A DNA stretch of 50,100 nt from the NCBI GenBank assembly GCA_036743375.1, contig DAINPP010000018.1, positions 1-50,100 of the forward strand, in the 5' to 3' direction. The stretch comes from DAINPP01 sp036743375 (lineage in GTDB: Bacteria; Thermotogota; Thermotogae; MWEM01). Numbering within the stretch: position 1 is the stretch's first letter; every line of letters starts with the position of its first letter. The notes beneath the pieces were generated by a model. The model saw only the letters and a list, made by a program, of their open reading frames with translations. It made no database searches and had not been told where the DNA came from. Shown here piece by piece: positions 7,399 to 16,656 of this stretch. A program made the position numbers and the translations under genes.

Positions 7399-7806
7399 AT
7401 GAAACCCACTTTAAGATCCATCAGCGAAAAGTTATTAACACTTGAGGAGGAACGATATCCGGGCGATGAAATGATTGTGGATCCCGAAACGGGCTTTTCT
7501 ATCACCACGAGTGAAAAAGAGAAGATCCCGGTTCTGAAATATCTTAAAAGGATGGGATTCGAAGTTTACTGGCTTTGTGAAAGAGCGGGAAAGATAATGG
7601 CTATGATCATAGACAAAGTCTTGTATCTCTGTACAAATAAAACGGAACTGATTGATTCCAGATACAAGGAAATAGATTTGCAGGATTTCTCCATGTACGT
7701 TGCCTATGATGACATCGTACCCGATGAAAATTCCGTTAAGAATAAAATCGAAGGGATCAGCTTCAAACTGAATAACGGTCTGGAGATATGCTGGAAACGT
7801 TATTAA
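7399..7806 (+). CDS. Hypothetical protein, 135 residues
   Basis: Not recognised. The protein is soluble with no signal peptide; it alternates charged helices with a YWLCERAGKIMAMIIDKVLYLC core that looks beta-rich, and it has three cysteines. The ATG is well supported by AAGGAGG about 8 nt upstream. A TATAAT box at about 7337-7342 could drive it, divergently from gntR, although its -35 is poor. It is a single-gene unit followed by an imperfect terminator. I infer nothing about function. Confidence 0.7.
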   Translation: MKPTLRSISEKLLTLEEERYPGDEMIVDPETGFSITTSEKEKIPVLKYLKRMGFEVYWLCERAGKIMAMIIDKVLYLCTNKTELIDSRYKEIDLQDFSMYVAYDDIVPDENSVKNKIEGISFKLNNGLEICWKRY

Positions 7807-8065
7807 TCTATAGAATTGAAACACCAACTCGATTAGACAAGCTTCTTATTTACTTTCTTTTAAGCTTCATTTGAGACTGCTTTTTTCAGAAGGAAACAGA
7901 TTGTTTTCTCACTTATCATCAGCACAGGATTCACCACCCGATCACTCTCTCCTTAGAGGTGGTGAATTCTTTCCTTCGTTAGCCTGTCACCTTATTCAAA
8001 AGCTCAACAATTATCATAGCCATTTAGAAGACTCTTTAAATTAAGGACCTCATTTCTTCTATGCT
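7807..8065 (+). terminator. Intergenic with a terminator-like hairpin at 7929-7967
   Basis: ATTCACCACC (7929-7938) pairs perfectly with GGTGGTGAAT (7958-7967) around a 19-nt loop and is followed by TCTTTCCTT, a weak T-rich tail for the plus strand. The rest of this 260-bp stretch is AT-rich without a supported ORF. Confidence 0.5.
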
Positions 8066-8107
8066 GGAAAAACAGAAAACGGATAAGTCAATCCAACTTA
8101 TCCGTTT
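8066..8107 (-). terminator. Terminator after transketolase
   Basis: On the minus strand a 12-bp perfect stem (8096-8107 with 8077-8088) and 7-nt loop are followed by TCTGTTTTT, starting 9 nt after the stop codon. Confidence 0.85.
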
Positions 8108-8115
8108 AAAAGTGG

Positions 8116-10044
8116 TTATTTCAAAGTTTCGGTCAGTTCCGATTCAATCCCCTCGGCATCCAGTTTAAACAATTTAAACAGGTGTTCTTTGCTGCCCGAT
8201 ACGGAATAATCGTCTATACCAAGGCGGTATTTGGAGGCAACCACGATATTATTTCTGAAGATGGCATCATCAAGCAGAGAGCCAAGTCCTGTCCAGATAT
8301 TGTGATCTTCCACCGTTAAGATGATCTTATTCGAGATCTTTTCCTCGAGATAAAAATTCTGCTTCCAGAGTTCAGTAGGGCAGGAACAATTCAGCACACC
8401 GATATGAAACCCATTGGCGTTCATATTATCCGCTGCGGCAACCGCTTCCGGCAAGGTTGCCCCCATCGTAACGATAACGGCGTTGGCATGTTTACACTCT
8501 CTGATTTCATCTATTTTTCCGTATTCAAACTTATAGTCTCCCGCAAAGAATGGGTTACCTTCCATATCGGTAATCGGGTTCAGTTTACTTCTCCCGACCG
8601 CTACGATATAATTACCGTATTGAGAAGCGGCATATCTGATGGCCCGGTCGGTCTGATTGGGATCTCCGGGAACGATCGTCCTAAAGTGAAAGAAATTAGC
8701 CGGTCCACCGACATAATCGATACAATGATGTGTCTTGCCGTCTTCTCCCGTATCCGTCCCAACATGTGTTACGGCTACTTTCAGATTGGTATGGTTGATA
8801 TCATTCAGCCTCTGCTGATTGTAAACCTCATCGATGCCAAACATCCCGAAGTCGGTGAAGAAAGTCACCATTTCCTCCGCAGACATGGTCCCGGCAGCTG
8901 CCGCAGCGTTGTGTTCCGCTACACCAAACTGGAAAAATCTGTCCGGATACGCCTTTGCGAAGGCCTCTGTCTTCGTAGAAGGCATCAGATCACAATCGAT
9001 AACCGTAATCGGAGTCTTTGATTTCTCGTTGATCTGCCCCAGATCTTTCAATGCATTTCCGAAAGCGCTCCTGTTGTCCAGTTTGGTATCCGTCCGGTAC
9101 GTTTTAGGGGTTCCGGGATTGATATCCACCTTGTATTCCAGCATTATTTTCTCATGGGCCTTAATTTCCAGTTTGTCTCTCATTTCCTTATATCTGTCAA
9201 AATCCATATCCAGTTTTAATTCATCGAGAGCCTTATAAAGCTGTTCTTCAGACAACGGTTTCCCATGCCATGAGGCATCGTTTTCCATAAAGGAGATGCC
9301 ATGTCCCATCTGTGTATAACACAGGATTGCCGTTGGCTTCAACGTATTTCTTGCCGCTTCGTCAAGCGCCGCAAAGAGTTTTTTGAAATCATGGCCCTGT
9401 ACCTCTATGACATCCCAACCATCAGCCTCATAGTTCCCCTTGATATTGACAGGCATGACATCACGGGTACGTCCGTTGATCTGAGCATCGTTGAGATCTA
9501 TCAACACGGTCAGATTATTCAGTCCGTATTTTGAAGCGGTACGTCTCGCTTCTGCAACCTGTCCCTTTGCCTGTTCGGCATCACCCATCAGAACATAAGT
9601 TCGGTATTCATTCCCGTGAACTTCAGAAGCTATGGCAAACCCCAGCCCGGCAGAAAGTCCCTGTCCAAGATTTCCCGTTGTCCATTCCACACCCGGAATC
9701 CCCCTTGTCACATGTCCCTCAAAGATAGAATTCACATGTCTGAAACCGCTGATGGCTTCGTCTATATTGAAAAAGCCCATTCTCCCAAGAACTGCATAAA
9801 CACCGGGCGAAGTATGTCCGTGACTGACGACGATACGATCCCTTTCCTTCTTCCACGGATTCTTTGGAAATACATTTGCATACGCGTATACGGCTATATA
9901 CATCTCCATCGAAGAAAGTGAACCACCGGGATGTCCCGACTTCGACAGCGTCGTCATCTTAAGTACATCGCCTCTGCAGCTTCTTGCCATTTCCTTCAGT
10001 TTATCGATTTCTTTATCAGTAAAATGTTTCGTGACTGTACTCAT
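8116..10044 (-). CDS. tkt: Transketolase
   Basis: A full-length 642-residue single-chain transketolase, which moves two-carbon ketol units between sugar phosphates in the pentose phosphate pathway, using thiamine diphosphate and a divalent metal. SGHPGGSLS is at residues 36-44. The thiamine diphosphate motif begins GDAE at 154 (Ala in place of the usual Gly of GDG) and ends in the DLND segment around 183-186. VEWTTGNLGQGLSAGLG is at 119-134. The pyrimidine domain has AEHNAAAAAGTMSAEE with the catalytic glutamate of the AEHN motif, and the C-terminal domain has GRSKLNPI and the closing KYRLGIDDY. The ATG follows AGGAGG by 8 nt. It is transcribed alone. Confidence 0.95.
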   Translation of the reverse strand: MSTVTKHFTDKEIDKLKEMARSCRGDVLKMTTLSKSGHPGGSLSSMEMYIAVYAYANVFPKNPWKKERDRIVVSHGHTSPGVYAVLGRMGFFNIDEAISGFRHVNSIFEGHVTRGIPGVEWTTGNLGQGLSAGLGFAIASEVHGNEYRTYVLMGDAEQAKGQVAEARRTASKYGLNNLTVLIDLNDAQINGRTRDVMPVNIKGNYEADGWDVIEVQGHDFKKLFAALDEAARNTLKPTAILCYTQMGHGISFMENDASWHGKPLSEEQLYKALDELKLDMDFDRYKEMRDKLEIKAHEKIMLEYKVDINPGTPKTYRTDTKLDNRSAFGNALKDLGQINEKSKTPITVIDCDLMPSTKTEAFAKAYPDRFFQFGVAEHNAAAAAGTMSAEEMVTFFTDFGMFGIDEVYNQQRLNDINHTNLKVAVTHVGTDTGEDGKTHHCIDYVGGPANFFHFRTIVPGDPNQTDRAIRYAASQYGNYIVAVGRSKLNPITDMEGNPFFAGDYKFEYGKIDEIRECKHANAVIVTMGATLPEAVAAADNMNANGFHIGVLNCSCPTELWKQNFYLEEKISNKIILTVEDHNIWTGLGSLLDDAIFRNNIVVASKYRLGIDDYSVSGSKEHLFKLFKLDAEGIESELTETLK

Positions 10045-10075
10045 CTGAAAAGCCTCCTGTATTTTGAAGTATTTA

Positions 10076-10084
10076 ATTATAACA
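10076..10084 (-). promoter_or_regulatory. Extended -10 promoter of tkt
   Basis: TGT-TATAAT on the minus strand is a perfect extended -10 about 30 nt before the tkt start; an ATGACC 16 nt upstream is a mediocre -35. Confidence 0.6.
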
Positions 10085-10138
10085 CAATGTGAATAACGGT
10101 CATTTTCAGTCCCTCAGAAAAGTTCTTTAAAATAAAAA

Positions 10139-10147
10139 TGTTATAAT
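10139..10147 (+). promoter_or_regulatory. Extended -10 promoter of the rhodanese-sbcDC operon
   Basis: The same TGT-TATAAT element as upstream of tkt, here on the plus strand 29 nt before the rhodanese ATG. The -35 region is poor. Confidence 0.6.
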
Positions 10148-10176
10148 AGTTCTAAAAGAAAACGGAGAGTGATTGT

Positions 10177-10572
10177 ATGAAAAAATTCTTTATCCTTATA
10201 ACCTCATTATTGTGTTCCTGTGCATTTCTCTTCGGGGCTTCAAAGGCCGTCTCAGATACCTTTTTCACCGATGTATCCGTTAGACAGGCTGAAGAGCTCA
10301 TAAAAAACTATACCGACAACCCTGATTTCATCATCATCGATGTCAGATCACCCTCGGAATACGAATCCGGTCATATCGAAGAGGCCGTCAATATTAATTA
10401 TTACGATTCAGACTTTGTCGCTCAACTCGATAAACTCGACAAGGAAAAGACCTATCTCATTTACTGCCGTTCAGGTAGTAGAAGCAGCAGAGCACTGAAA
10501 ACGATGAAAGAACTCGGATTCAAAAAGATCTACCATTTAAAAAAAGGGTATAACAGCTGGGTGAACAGGTGA
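10177..10572 (+). CDS. Secreted single-domain rhodanese
   Basis: A 131-residue protein with an N-terminal signal sequence (KK, then a hydrophobic run to about residue 20) and one rhodanese domain. The active-site loop is CRSGSRS near residue 98, with the catalytic cysteine present. DVRSPSEYESGHIEEAVNI is the usual CH2A-type motif. It would act outside the cytoplasmic membrane on sulfane sulfur, thiosulfate or persulfides. The LCSCA stretch in the signal peptide only loosely resembles a lipobox, so lipid anchoring is uncertain. GGAGAG precedes the ATG. The stop overlaps the GTG start of sbcD, so the genes are co-transcribed although the functional link is unclear. Confidence 0.88.
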   Translation: MKKFFILITSLLCSCAFLFGASKAVSDTFFTDVSVRQAEELIKNYTDNPDFIIIDVRSPSEYESGHIEEAVNINYYDSDFVAQLDKLDKEKTYLIYCRSGSRSSRALKTMKELGFKKIYHLKKGYNSWVNR

Positions 10573-11720
10573 AAATAATACACACCGCAGACTGGCATCT
10601 CGGCAAGATCATCTTTCAGACACGCCTGATAGAAGACCAGAAGATCGTTATAGAACAATTTCTCATGGCAATGGAAACGGAAAAACCGGATGCGATAATC
10701 ATCGCCGGAGATATCTATGACAGGGCTTCTCCCCCTTCTGAAGCGGTAGAACTGCTCGACAGCACATTAAAACGGCTTATCTTTGAACTGAAGACACCGG
10801 TTTTTATGATAGCCGGAAATCATGACAGTGCCGAAAGAATACATTTCGGGAGTGAATTCATGAAGGCAAACGGCTTGTTTGTCAGGGGAAAGCTCGAAAA
10901 ACTCGAAATACCCGTCACACTCTATGATAAATTCGGAGAGGTGGACTTCTACCTGCTTCCCTATCTTGACCCGGCTGAAGCCAAGGTGTATCTGCAGGAT
11001 GATGACATCCACACTCACCAGCAGGCTTATGAAAAGATCATCCGGTCCATCACTGAAAAGATGAAAAATCATACCCGTTCAGTCCTCATCGGACACGCCT
11101 TCGTGGCCGGCGGTGAGGAAAGTGATTCAGAAAGACCTCTTTCTGTCGGCGGATCAGGGGTTGTGGCTGCCTCCCTTTTTAAAACGTTCTCATATACCGC
11201 ACTCGGGCACCTGCATAGGCCTCAGACCATAGATCATACGGTTCATTATTCCGGCTCTCTCATGAAATATTCCTTTTCGGAAACAACACATGAAAAAGGA
11301 TATTCCGTGATAACGATTGATGAAAACGGATCAGTTGAAATCGAGCGAAAAATATTGCAGTCTTCAAGGGACATGCGGATAATACGGGGTAAAATAGACG
11401 AACTGATCCTGAATGGGAAAAAAGATGAAAACAGAGAGGACTTTATCATGGCGGTACTTGAAAATGAAAAAGCGGTTATGAATCCCATCGGACGGCTCCG
11501 AGAGATCTATCCGAATATCATGAAGTTAGAGAGGGTCTACTCTGCACTCGATACGGAATCGAGAATGACGGTGAAACAGCGGGAATCCAAAAACGATGTC
11601 GAGTTGTTTGAAGCCTTTTTTGAGCAGGTTGGAGAAACCGGTGATGAATTTTCGGATGAGATGAGGCGGGCCGTAACCTCTATCTTCGACGAAATCTACC
11701 AAGAGGGAATGATGAAATGA
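10569..11720 (+). CDS. sbcD: Exonuclease subunit SbcD
   Basis: The nuclease subunit of the SbcCD (Mre11-Rad50-type) complex, which cuts hairpins and blocked DNA ends. All metallophosphoesterase motifs are present: DWHLGK at residues 8-13, GDIYDR at 47-52, GNHD at 83-86 and LGHLHRP near 214. The length of 383 is normal. GTG is the start because it gives the invariant MKIIHTADWHLGK N-terminus; it overlaps the rhodanese stop by 4 nt. Its own stop overlaps sbcC, giving the usual coupled dcDC pair. Confidence 0.96.
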   Translation: MKIIHTADWHLGKIIFQTRLIEDQKIVIEQFLMAMETEKPDAIIIAGDIYDRASPPSEAVELLDSTLKRLIFELKTPVFMIAGNHDSAERIHFGSEFMKANGLFVRGKLEKLEIPVTLYDKFGEVDFYLLPYLDPAEAKVYLQDDDIHTHQQAYEKIIRSITEKMKNHTRSVLIGHAFVAGGEESDSERPLSVGGSGVVAASLFKTFSYTALGHLHRPQTIDHTVHYSGSLMKYSFSETTHEKGYSVITIDENGSVEIERKILQSSRDMRIIRGKIDELILNGKKDENREDFIMAVLENEKAVMNPIGRLREIYPNIMKLERVYSALDTESRMTVKQRESKNDVELFEAFFEQVGETGDEFSDEMRRAVTSIFDEIYQEGMMK

Positions 11721-14700
11721 GACCGGTCAAACTGAGTATGAAGGCCTTCGGACCTTATAAAGCGGAAGAAACAGTTGATTTCAGAAAACTCGAATCAAAC
11801 AACCTGTTTTTGATCACGGGAAATACCGGTGCGGGAAAGACTACCATTTTTGATGCCATCACCTATGCGCTCTACGGAGAAGCCAGCAGCGGGGACAGGG
11901 ATGATAAAAATCTCATCAGTGACTTTGCCGATGAAGAAGAGATCACCCATGTCGTCTTCGATTTCTCATTGTCCGGAAAATACTACAGGGTCAGCCGTAT
12001 TCCTGAGCAGCAAAGAAAAAAACAGAGGGGGGACGGATTTACCACACAACCCGCCGAAGCCTCGTTTTATGAGACGGATATAGAGGGAAATGAGATCCGG
12101 CTCATCGCGTCAAGGAAGATCAGGGATGTCAACGAAAAATTAACCGAATTGATCGGTCTGGATGCCAATCAGTTCAAACAGATTATCATGCTTCCACAGG
12201 GGGCCTTCAGAGAGCTTCTGACATCCAAGAGTGACGAGCGGCAGAAGATCCTTCAGAAACTGTTCATGACGGAAAAATATCAACTCTTTGAGGAAAAACT
12301 GAAAGCCCGGGAAAAGAAACTGAACATCAAACTCAACACGGTGAATTCCGATATCCATCATCAGATAGACGAAGTAAGAGTCTCCGAAGAAGAGGAGAAC
12401 GATTTTTTAGAACTGCGATCAAATACCAACGGCCTCGATTCGTTTATTCAGGAACTGACCAGGTTTATCGAATATAAACGTGTGCAGACCGCACAACTGA
12501 AGAACGAATCCGAAAAAATCTCGGAGCAGAAAAAAAAGATAGAAGAGGCAATTGCGGAAGCGAAACTCCTTCTTGAAAAATTTAACGAACGCGAACAACT
12601 CGATACGGAGTTAAAAAAACTGGAAGAGAGAAACACTGAAATCAGACGGCTTGAAGAAAAGCTTCAAATGGCAAAAAACGCTTTACTTGTCTTAGACAAG
12701 GAATTCCTCCTGAACCAGTATTTAAATGAAAACCGGCAGAAAGAAAAAGAACTGAATGAGATTACGACGGAATTCAATAAAACGGAGGCAGAGCTGAAAC
12801 AGATCAGCCTGTTGAATCAGAAAGCGGAAAACGAATGGAAACCCTTGCTGGAACAGTTAAAGATACAGACCAGCACCCTGTCGGAATATGAAAAAGAAGT
12901 CCTGTCCGTTCAGGAAATCCAGAAAGAAGCCGCAAAGCAGAAAACGAATATAGCAAGCCTCGAAAAAGAAATTCAGAAGACAGAAGAGAGCGTTGTCAGT
13001 CAAAATAGCCTGATCACCACGATTAAAGCTGAGATAAATGCAGTAGAAGATCTGCCGGAAAAAAAGGATCTGATCATCTCAAAGCTGAACAAGAATAAGG
13101 ATGAAAAATATAAAAACAAGACATTGACGGATTTACTTTCCCAATACGAACGGTTGAGCGTGAAAAGAGAAAAGCTGGCCGATGATTACAAGACTCAGAA
13201 TGCTGAGACTAAAAAAGCAAGGAAGGAGATAAACGAAAAGGCAGAACACTTACAAAAACTGAAAGAGGCTGTTAAGAAGAACCTGGCCTTTACACTTGCA
13301 AACACACTTAACGCAGACGAGCCCTGTCCCGTTTGCGGTTCCATACATCATCCTGCACCTGCAAAACGCAGTGTTGTAATCGATGAAACTCAGATAGAAA
13401 AACTCGAGGCAGAACTCGAGGAAAAGAAAACAAGTACCAATCAGCTGCAGGGAACCCTGAAGATCATCCTGAATAACGGTCTGGAAACAAAGGAGGAGAT
13501 GCAGAAAGTCTGGATAGAGGTCTGTACGGCAAAAGAGCGCCGGTTAGAAGAAAATGAGGCGATAGTCAACAAGCTGACAGAAAATACAGTAGACAGAAAT
13601 AAACAGCTCAACGAAGAATTCAATCATCTGAGTTCTGAGATGAATACGATAAACGATGCGGAGAGGATTCTCAAGACAAATAAGCAGAAACTGGAAACTG
13701 CAGAGAACGAACTCATCACACTCAGAGAAAAGAAAGAAATCCTTGTCAAAAAAAGTACGGAAGAAAACACCGAATATATAAAAAATGAGACCAGATTAAC
13801 GGCGATAAAAGAAAAAGTTCCCGAGAAATTCCTCAGCCTTTCAGCCTTAAGACAGGAAATAAGGTTAAAAAACAATTTGACCGGTGAGCTCGACAATAAA
13901 ATAACAAACTGTACAAAAGAACTTTCCGTGGTGACTATCCGGTTTGCTGCCTTACAGGCAAAACGGGAAGAGCTTCAGAAACAGCTGGAAAGTCTGCGGG
14001 AAAAGATGGAGAAACAGAAAATACTCTTTGAAACGTCGATAACGGAAAACCATTTTGATTCCATAGAAACCTACCGCAATGCTAAAATGACAAAAGAGTC
14101 GATCAGAGAAATTGAAAGTGATATTTTCGAATTCAGAAAAAAGCATGACGAGAAAAAAAACAGATTCATATTTTTAAGCGGTGAATTAAAAGAGATCATG
14201 CGACCAAACCTTCTTGAACTTGAAGAACAGAAGATTACCCTTGAAAAAAAGATTGTCGACACGGAAAGCAGCATTGCTTTGATCACGGAGCAAATTCAGA
14301 ACAACGATAACCGTTTAAACAGCCTGAATACCTTAAACGAGACAAGAAATGAGATATACGGCGAATATGAAATCTACGGGTATCTTAAGAATATCAGTTC
14401 CGGAAAAAATGCCTATCGCATCACATTCGAACGCTTCGTTCAGACAGCCTTTCTGGATGACATCCTGATAGCAGCCAACCAGAGGCTTGAGAAGATGACA
14501 GATGGCAGATACTATCTCAGCCGGCAGACAGAGGCGGCGAATCTCAGGAGTACCAGCGGGCTCGACATAGAAGTCTTCGACCAGTACACCGGCGAATCCA
14601 GACACGTTAAAACGCTCTCAGGCGGCGAAGGTTTCAAGGCTTCACTCGCTATGGCACTGGGATTATCCGAAGTCGTTCAGTCTCATGCAGGCGGTGTCAG

Positions 14701-14908
14701 TCTGGAAACACTGTTCATCGACGAAGGCTTTGGCAGCCTTGATTCGGAATCACTCGACAGTGCGATTAAAACCCTGATGGAACTGCAGTCACAGGGACGG
14801 CTTGTCGGCATCATTTCACATGTTGCCGAATTAAAAGAGCGAATAGATGCCTATCTCGAAGTCATCTCCACAAAGAACGGGAGCCATACACGATTCCATA
14901 TTCCCTGA
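11717..14908 (+). CDS. sbcC: Exonuclease subunit SbcC
   Basis: The 1063-residue Rad50-type ATPase partner of SbcD. Walker A GNTGAGKTT is at residues 35-43 and the Q-loop MLPQGAFRELL lies near 160. Long charged coiled coils run from about 190 to 900 and are interrupted by a zinc hook CPVC at 537-540. The C-terminal half-site has LSGGEGFKASLAMA near 967 and Walker B LFIDEGFGSLD. Length and domain order match the family. The start overlaps sbcD by 4 nt (ATGA). The protein tethers DNA ends and opens them for SbcD nuclease in an ATP-dependent way. Confidence 0.97.
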   Translation: MRPVKLSMKAFGPYKAEETVDFRKLESNNLFLITGNTGAGKTTIFDAITYALYGEASSGDRDDKNLISDFADEEEITHVVFDFSLSGKYYRVSRIPEQQRKKQRGDGFTTQPAEASFYETDIEGNEIRLIASRKIRDVNEKLTELIGLDANQFKQIIMLPQGAFRELLTSKSDERQKILQKLFMTEKYQLFEEKLKAREKKLNIKLNTVNSDIHHQIDEVRVSEEEENDFLELRSNTNGLDSFIQELTRFIEYKRVQTAQLKNESEKISEQKKKIEEAIAEAKLLLEKFNEREQLDTELKKLEERNTEIRRLEEKLQMAKNALLVLDKEFLLNQYLNENRQKEKELNEITTEFNKTEAELKQISLLNQKAENEWKPLLEQLKIQTSTLSEYEKEVLSVQEIQKEAAKQKTNIASLEKEIQKTEESVVSQNSLITTIKAEINAVEDLPEKKDLIISKLNKNKDEKYKNKTLTDLLSQYERLSVKREKLADDYKTQNAETKKARKEINEKAEHLQKLKEAVKKNLAFTLANTLNADEPCPVCGSIHHPAPAKRSVVIDETQIEKLEAELEEKKTSTNQLQGTLKIILNNGLETKEEMQKVWIEVCTAKERRLEENEAIVNKLTENTVDRNKQLNEEFNHLSSEMNTINDAERILKTNKQKLETAENELITLREKKEILVKKSTEENTEYIKNETRLTAIKEKVPEKFLSLSALRQEIRLKNNLTGELDNKITNCTKELSVVTIRFAALQAKREELQKQLESLREKMEKQKILFETSITENHFDSIETYRNAKMTKESIREIESDIFEFRKKHDEKKNRFIFLSGELKEIMRPNLLELEEQKITLEKKIVDTESSIALITEQIQNNDNRLNSLNTLNETRNEIYGEYEIYGYLKNISSGKNAYRITFERFVQTAFLDDILIAANQRLEKMTDGRYYLSRQTEAANLRSTSGLDIEVFDQYTGESRHVKTLSGGEGFKASLAMALGLSEVVQSHAGGVSLETLFIDEGFGSLDSESLDSAIKTLMELQSQGRLVGIISHVAELKERIDAYLEVISTKNGSHTRFHIP

Positions 14909-14919
14909 TAATTTAAAAA

Positions 14920-15144
14920 CTGAACATCTACTTCAGACAGTATATCCGTTATTCAACAACCCCCTGGCGTTTTGATATTGAAGAAGTCCTGAATGAACGC
15001 TTTTCTGATCCGGATTATATGAAGATTGCCCGTTTCTGCAGGAAGATCCATAGTTCAGAGTTGTTTGGCTATTTGTGTACCTGGTTTTTTGAAGGAGAAG
15101 AGCGGAAAAAACTGGTTGATCTTCTGATTGAAATGATTGTATAA
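14920..15144 (+). pseudogene. Start-less ORF downstream of sbcC, possible gene remnant
   Basis: After the sbcC stop, a different frame is open for 75 codons from a CTG at 14920 (directly after an in-frame TAA at 14914) to TAA at 15142. The translation looks like real protein: an aromatic- and charge-rich segment with FRQYIRYSTTPWRFDIEE near the start and FGYLCTWFFEGEERKKL near the end. No ATG, GTG or TTG lies in the first 40 codons and no ribosome binding site is seen. I do not recognise the family. It may be the C-terminal fragment of a decayed gene, or a gene using a rare start. Confidence 0.4.
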
Positions 15145-15317
15145 TGATACAATTCGTTTCAACTCAAATTATTTGTAAGTTTGCCCCGTAAAAAATTTTA
15201 CACTGTTTCAGATTGAGTGTTCATTTCTTGACAAATCTTGATTTCAGCTCATACTGTGCTATAATTTTTTATCGTTGATGCAAGTTTTAAACAACCCAAA
15301 ATTTAGGAGGTAGGAAG
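15145..15317 (+). promoter_or_regulatory. Promoter region of the sugar ABC transporter operon
   Basis: TTGATT (15238-15243) and an extended -10 TGC-TATAAT (15260-15265) are 16 nt apart. A perfect TTGACA at 15228-15233 is 26 nt from that -10, too far to serve it. The long upstream stretch (15145-15227) holds no gene and could contain a repressor site, but I see no clear palindrome. Confidence 0.7.
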
Positions 15318-16574
15318 ATGAAACGCTTTGTTGTCCTTTTAATTGCTTTATGTCTTATGGTAACCGCTTTATCAGCAAAAGATGTAACGTTAAGAGTCAT
15401 TCAGGTATTCACAAGTCCGGAAAGAACGAAGATTCTCGAAACTATCGCAGATCAATTTGAAGAGCAGAATCCGGGAGTAACGGTAGAACTCATTTCACCA
15501 CCTTATGAAACGGCTTATAACAAGATTTTCCTCATGGTCAGCACCGAACAGCCACTCGATATCATAGAGGTAGGGGACTGGTCGCTTGGAAATATGGTAG
15601 CAATGGGGAAACTTGAATCACTCGAACCCTACATCGCCAAGTCCAACATGACCGAACATCTGATCGATGGCGTTGTAAAGTCAGCCAGGATTGCCAACAA
15701 CACCGCTTACGTCATGCCGAATGCCGTATACGTTAAGACACTTTTCTACAAACCGGATACACTTGAAAAATATGGCATCACAACACCTCCTACAACGATG
15801 GATGAACTCATGGCTTACTGTACACAGCTTGCTGATGCGGATGCTGCACAGTACGGATTCGACTGGAGAGGGATCGATCCGGTTAATTTCATGGATCTCG
15901 TTTTGACCTCATTCTTTGATGATATCGACCCGACATGTATGTACAAGACTACGGATGGTAAGATCATCTTTGAAGATGAAAGAGCCCTCGAAGGGTTGAA
16001 TTTCTATCTCGATCTTTATTACAAAACCGCTCCGAAGGATTCTATCAACTGGGGATTTGACGATCAGATCAACTCATTCGTTTCCGGTGTTACGCCCCTT
16101 CTTTTCCAGGATCCCGATACCACAGGACTTCTTAACAGCCTTATGGGTGTGGAAAACTACAAGACTGCCCCACTTCCAACAGGCCCTGGTGGAAAGGCCT
16201 ATCCAACATTCGGATTTGGCGGATGGGCAATCCCGAATTACTCAGAGAACAAGGATCTTGCATGGAAATTCATCGAATTCTTCAACTCACCTGAAATCGG
16301 TGCTTATTTCTGTAAGAATTATGGAGCGCTTCCAACAGATTTGAGAGTTTACGAAAATGACGAATATTTCAGCAGTGCAACGTTCGATGGCTGGGAAGCT
16401 ATGTTCAACGACACGGAAAAGTATCAGTTCACAGATTACCCACTTGCAAACGAATCCTGGTATGAATGGTATCAGCTTCAGGGAGAAACGCAGCAGAAAA
16501 TACTCCTCGGAAAGATGACACCGGAACAGGCGCTTGAAGAATGGACGGAATTCTGGAAAGACGCAGGTCTTTGA
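15318..16574 (+). CDS. Extracellular sugar-binding protein of an ABC importer (family 1)
   Basis: A 418-residue solute-binding protein (MalE/UgpB superfamily) with a signal peptide ending near the ALSA motif at residues 17-20. The two-lobe fold is indicated by VTLRVIQVF at the mature N-terminus, the FEEQNPGVTVELI segment, and the FGFGGWAIPNYSENKDLAWKFIEFF hinge/C-lobe motif. It captures a sugar or oligosaccharide outside the membrane and delivers it to the two permeases downstream. The ATG follows TAGGAGG. The substrate cannot be read from sequence, since there is no glycosidase or sugar kinase nearby. Confidence 0.92.
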   Translation: MKRFVVLLIALCLMVTALSAKDVTLRVIQVFTSPERTKILETIADQFEEQNPGVTVELISPPYETAYNKIFLMVSTEQPLDIIEVGDWSLGNMVAMGKLESLEPYIAKSNMTEHLIDGVVKSARIANNTAYVMPNAVYVKTLFYKPDTLEKYGITTPPTTMDELMAYCTQLADADAAQYGFDWRGIDPVNFMDLVLTSFFDDIDPTCMYKTTDGKIIFEDERALEGLNFYLDLYYKTAPKDSINWGFDDQINSFVSGVTPLLFQDPDTTGLLNSLMGVENYKTAPLPTGPGGKAYPTFGFGGWAIPNYSENKDLAWKFIEFFNSPEIGAYFCKNYGALPTDLRVYENDEYFSSATFDGWEAMFNDTEKYQFTDYPLANESWYEWYQLQGETQQKILLGKMTPEQALEEWTEFWKDAGL

Positions 16575-16599
16575 TTTGCAATAATTGATTTGATATAAT
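16571..16599 (+). promoter_or_regulatory. Second promoter between binding-protein and permease genes
   Basis: TTGATT (16571-16576, overlapping the stop codon of the binding protein) and an extended -10 TGA-TATAAT (16594-16599) are exactly 17 nt apart. The start site would be near 16606, inside the left arm of the hairpin that follows, so this transcript would lack a complete terminator. Confidence 0.6.
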
Positions 16600-16600
16600 G

Positions 16601-16631
16601 AGCGGGGAAGTGATTTCCCGCTTGTTTTTTT
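16601..16631 (+). terminator. Attenuator/terminator between binding-protein and permease genes
   Basis: A 9-bp stem (16601-16609 with 16614-16622, one G-T pair) closed by a GTGA tetraloop is followed by TGTTTTTTT. It should lower permease expression relative to binding protein, the usual need in such importers. Confidence 0.8.
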
Positions 16632-16656
16632 AAAATTAAAACAGGATGAGGAAAAG

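Noticed and set aside
12140..14605. Several minus-strand ORFs of 60-90 codons inside sbcC
   Set aside because: They are antisense shadows of a long Glu/Lys-rich coiled-coil gene, as shown by Phe/Ser/Leu-rich translations, and have no ribosome binding sites.
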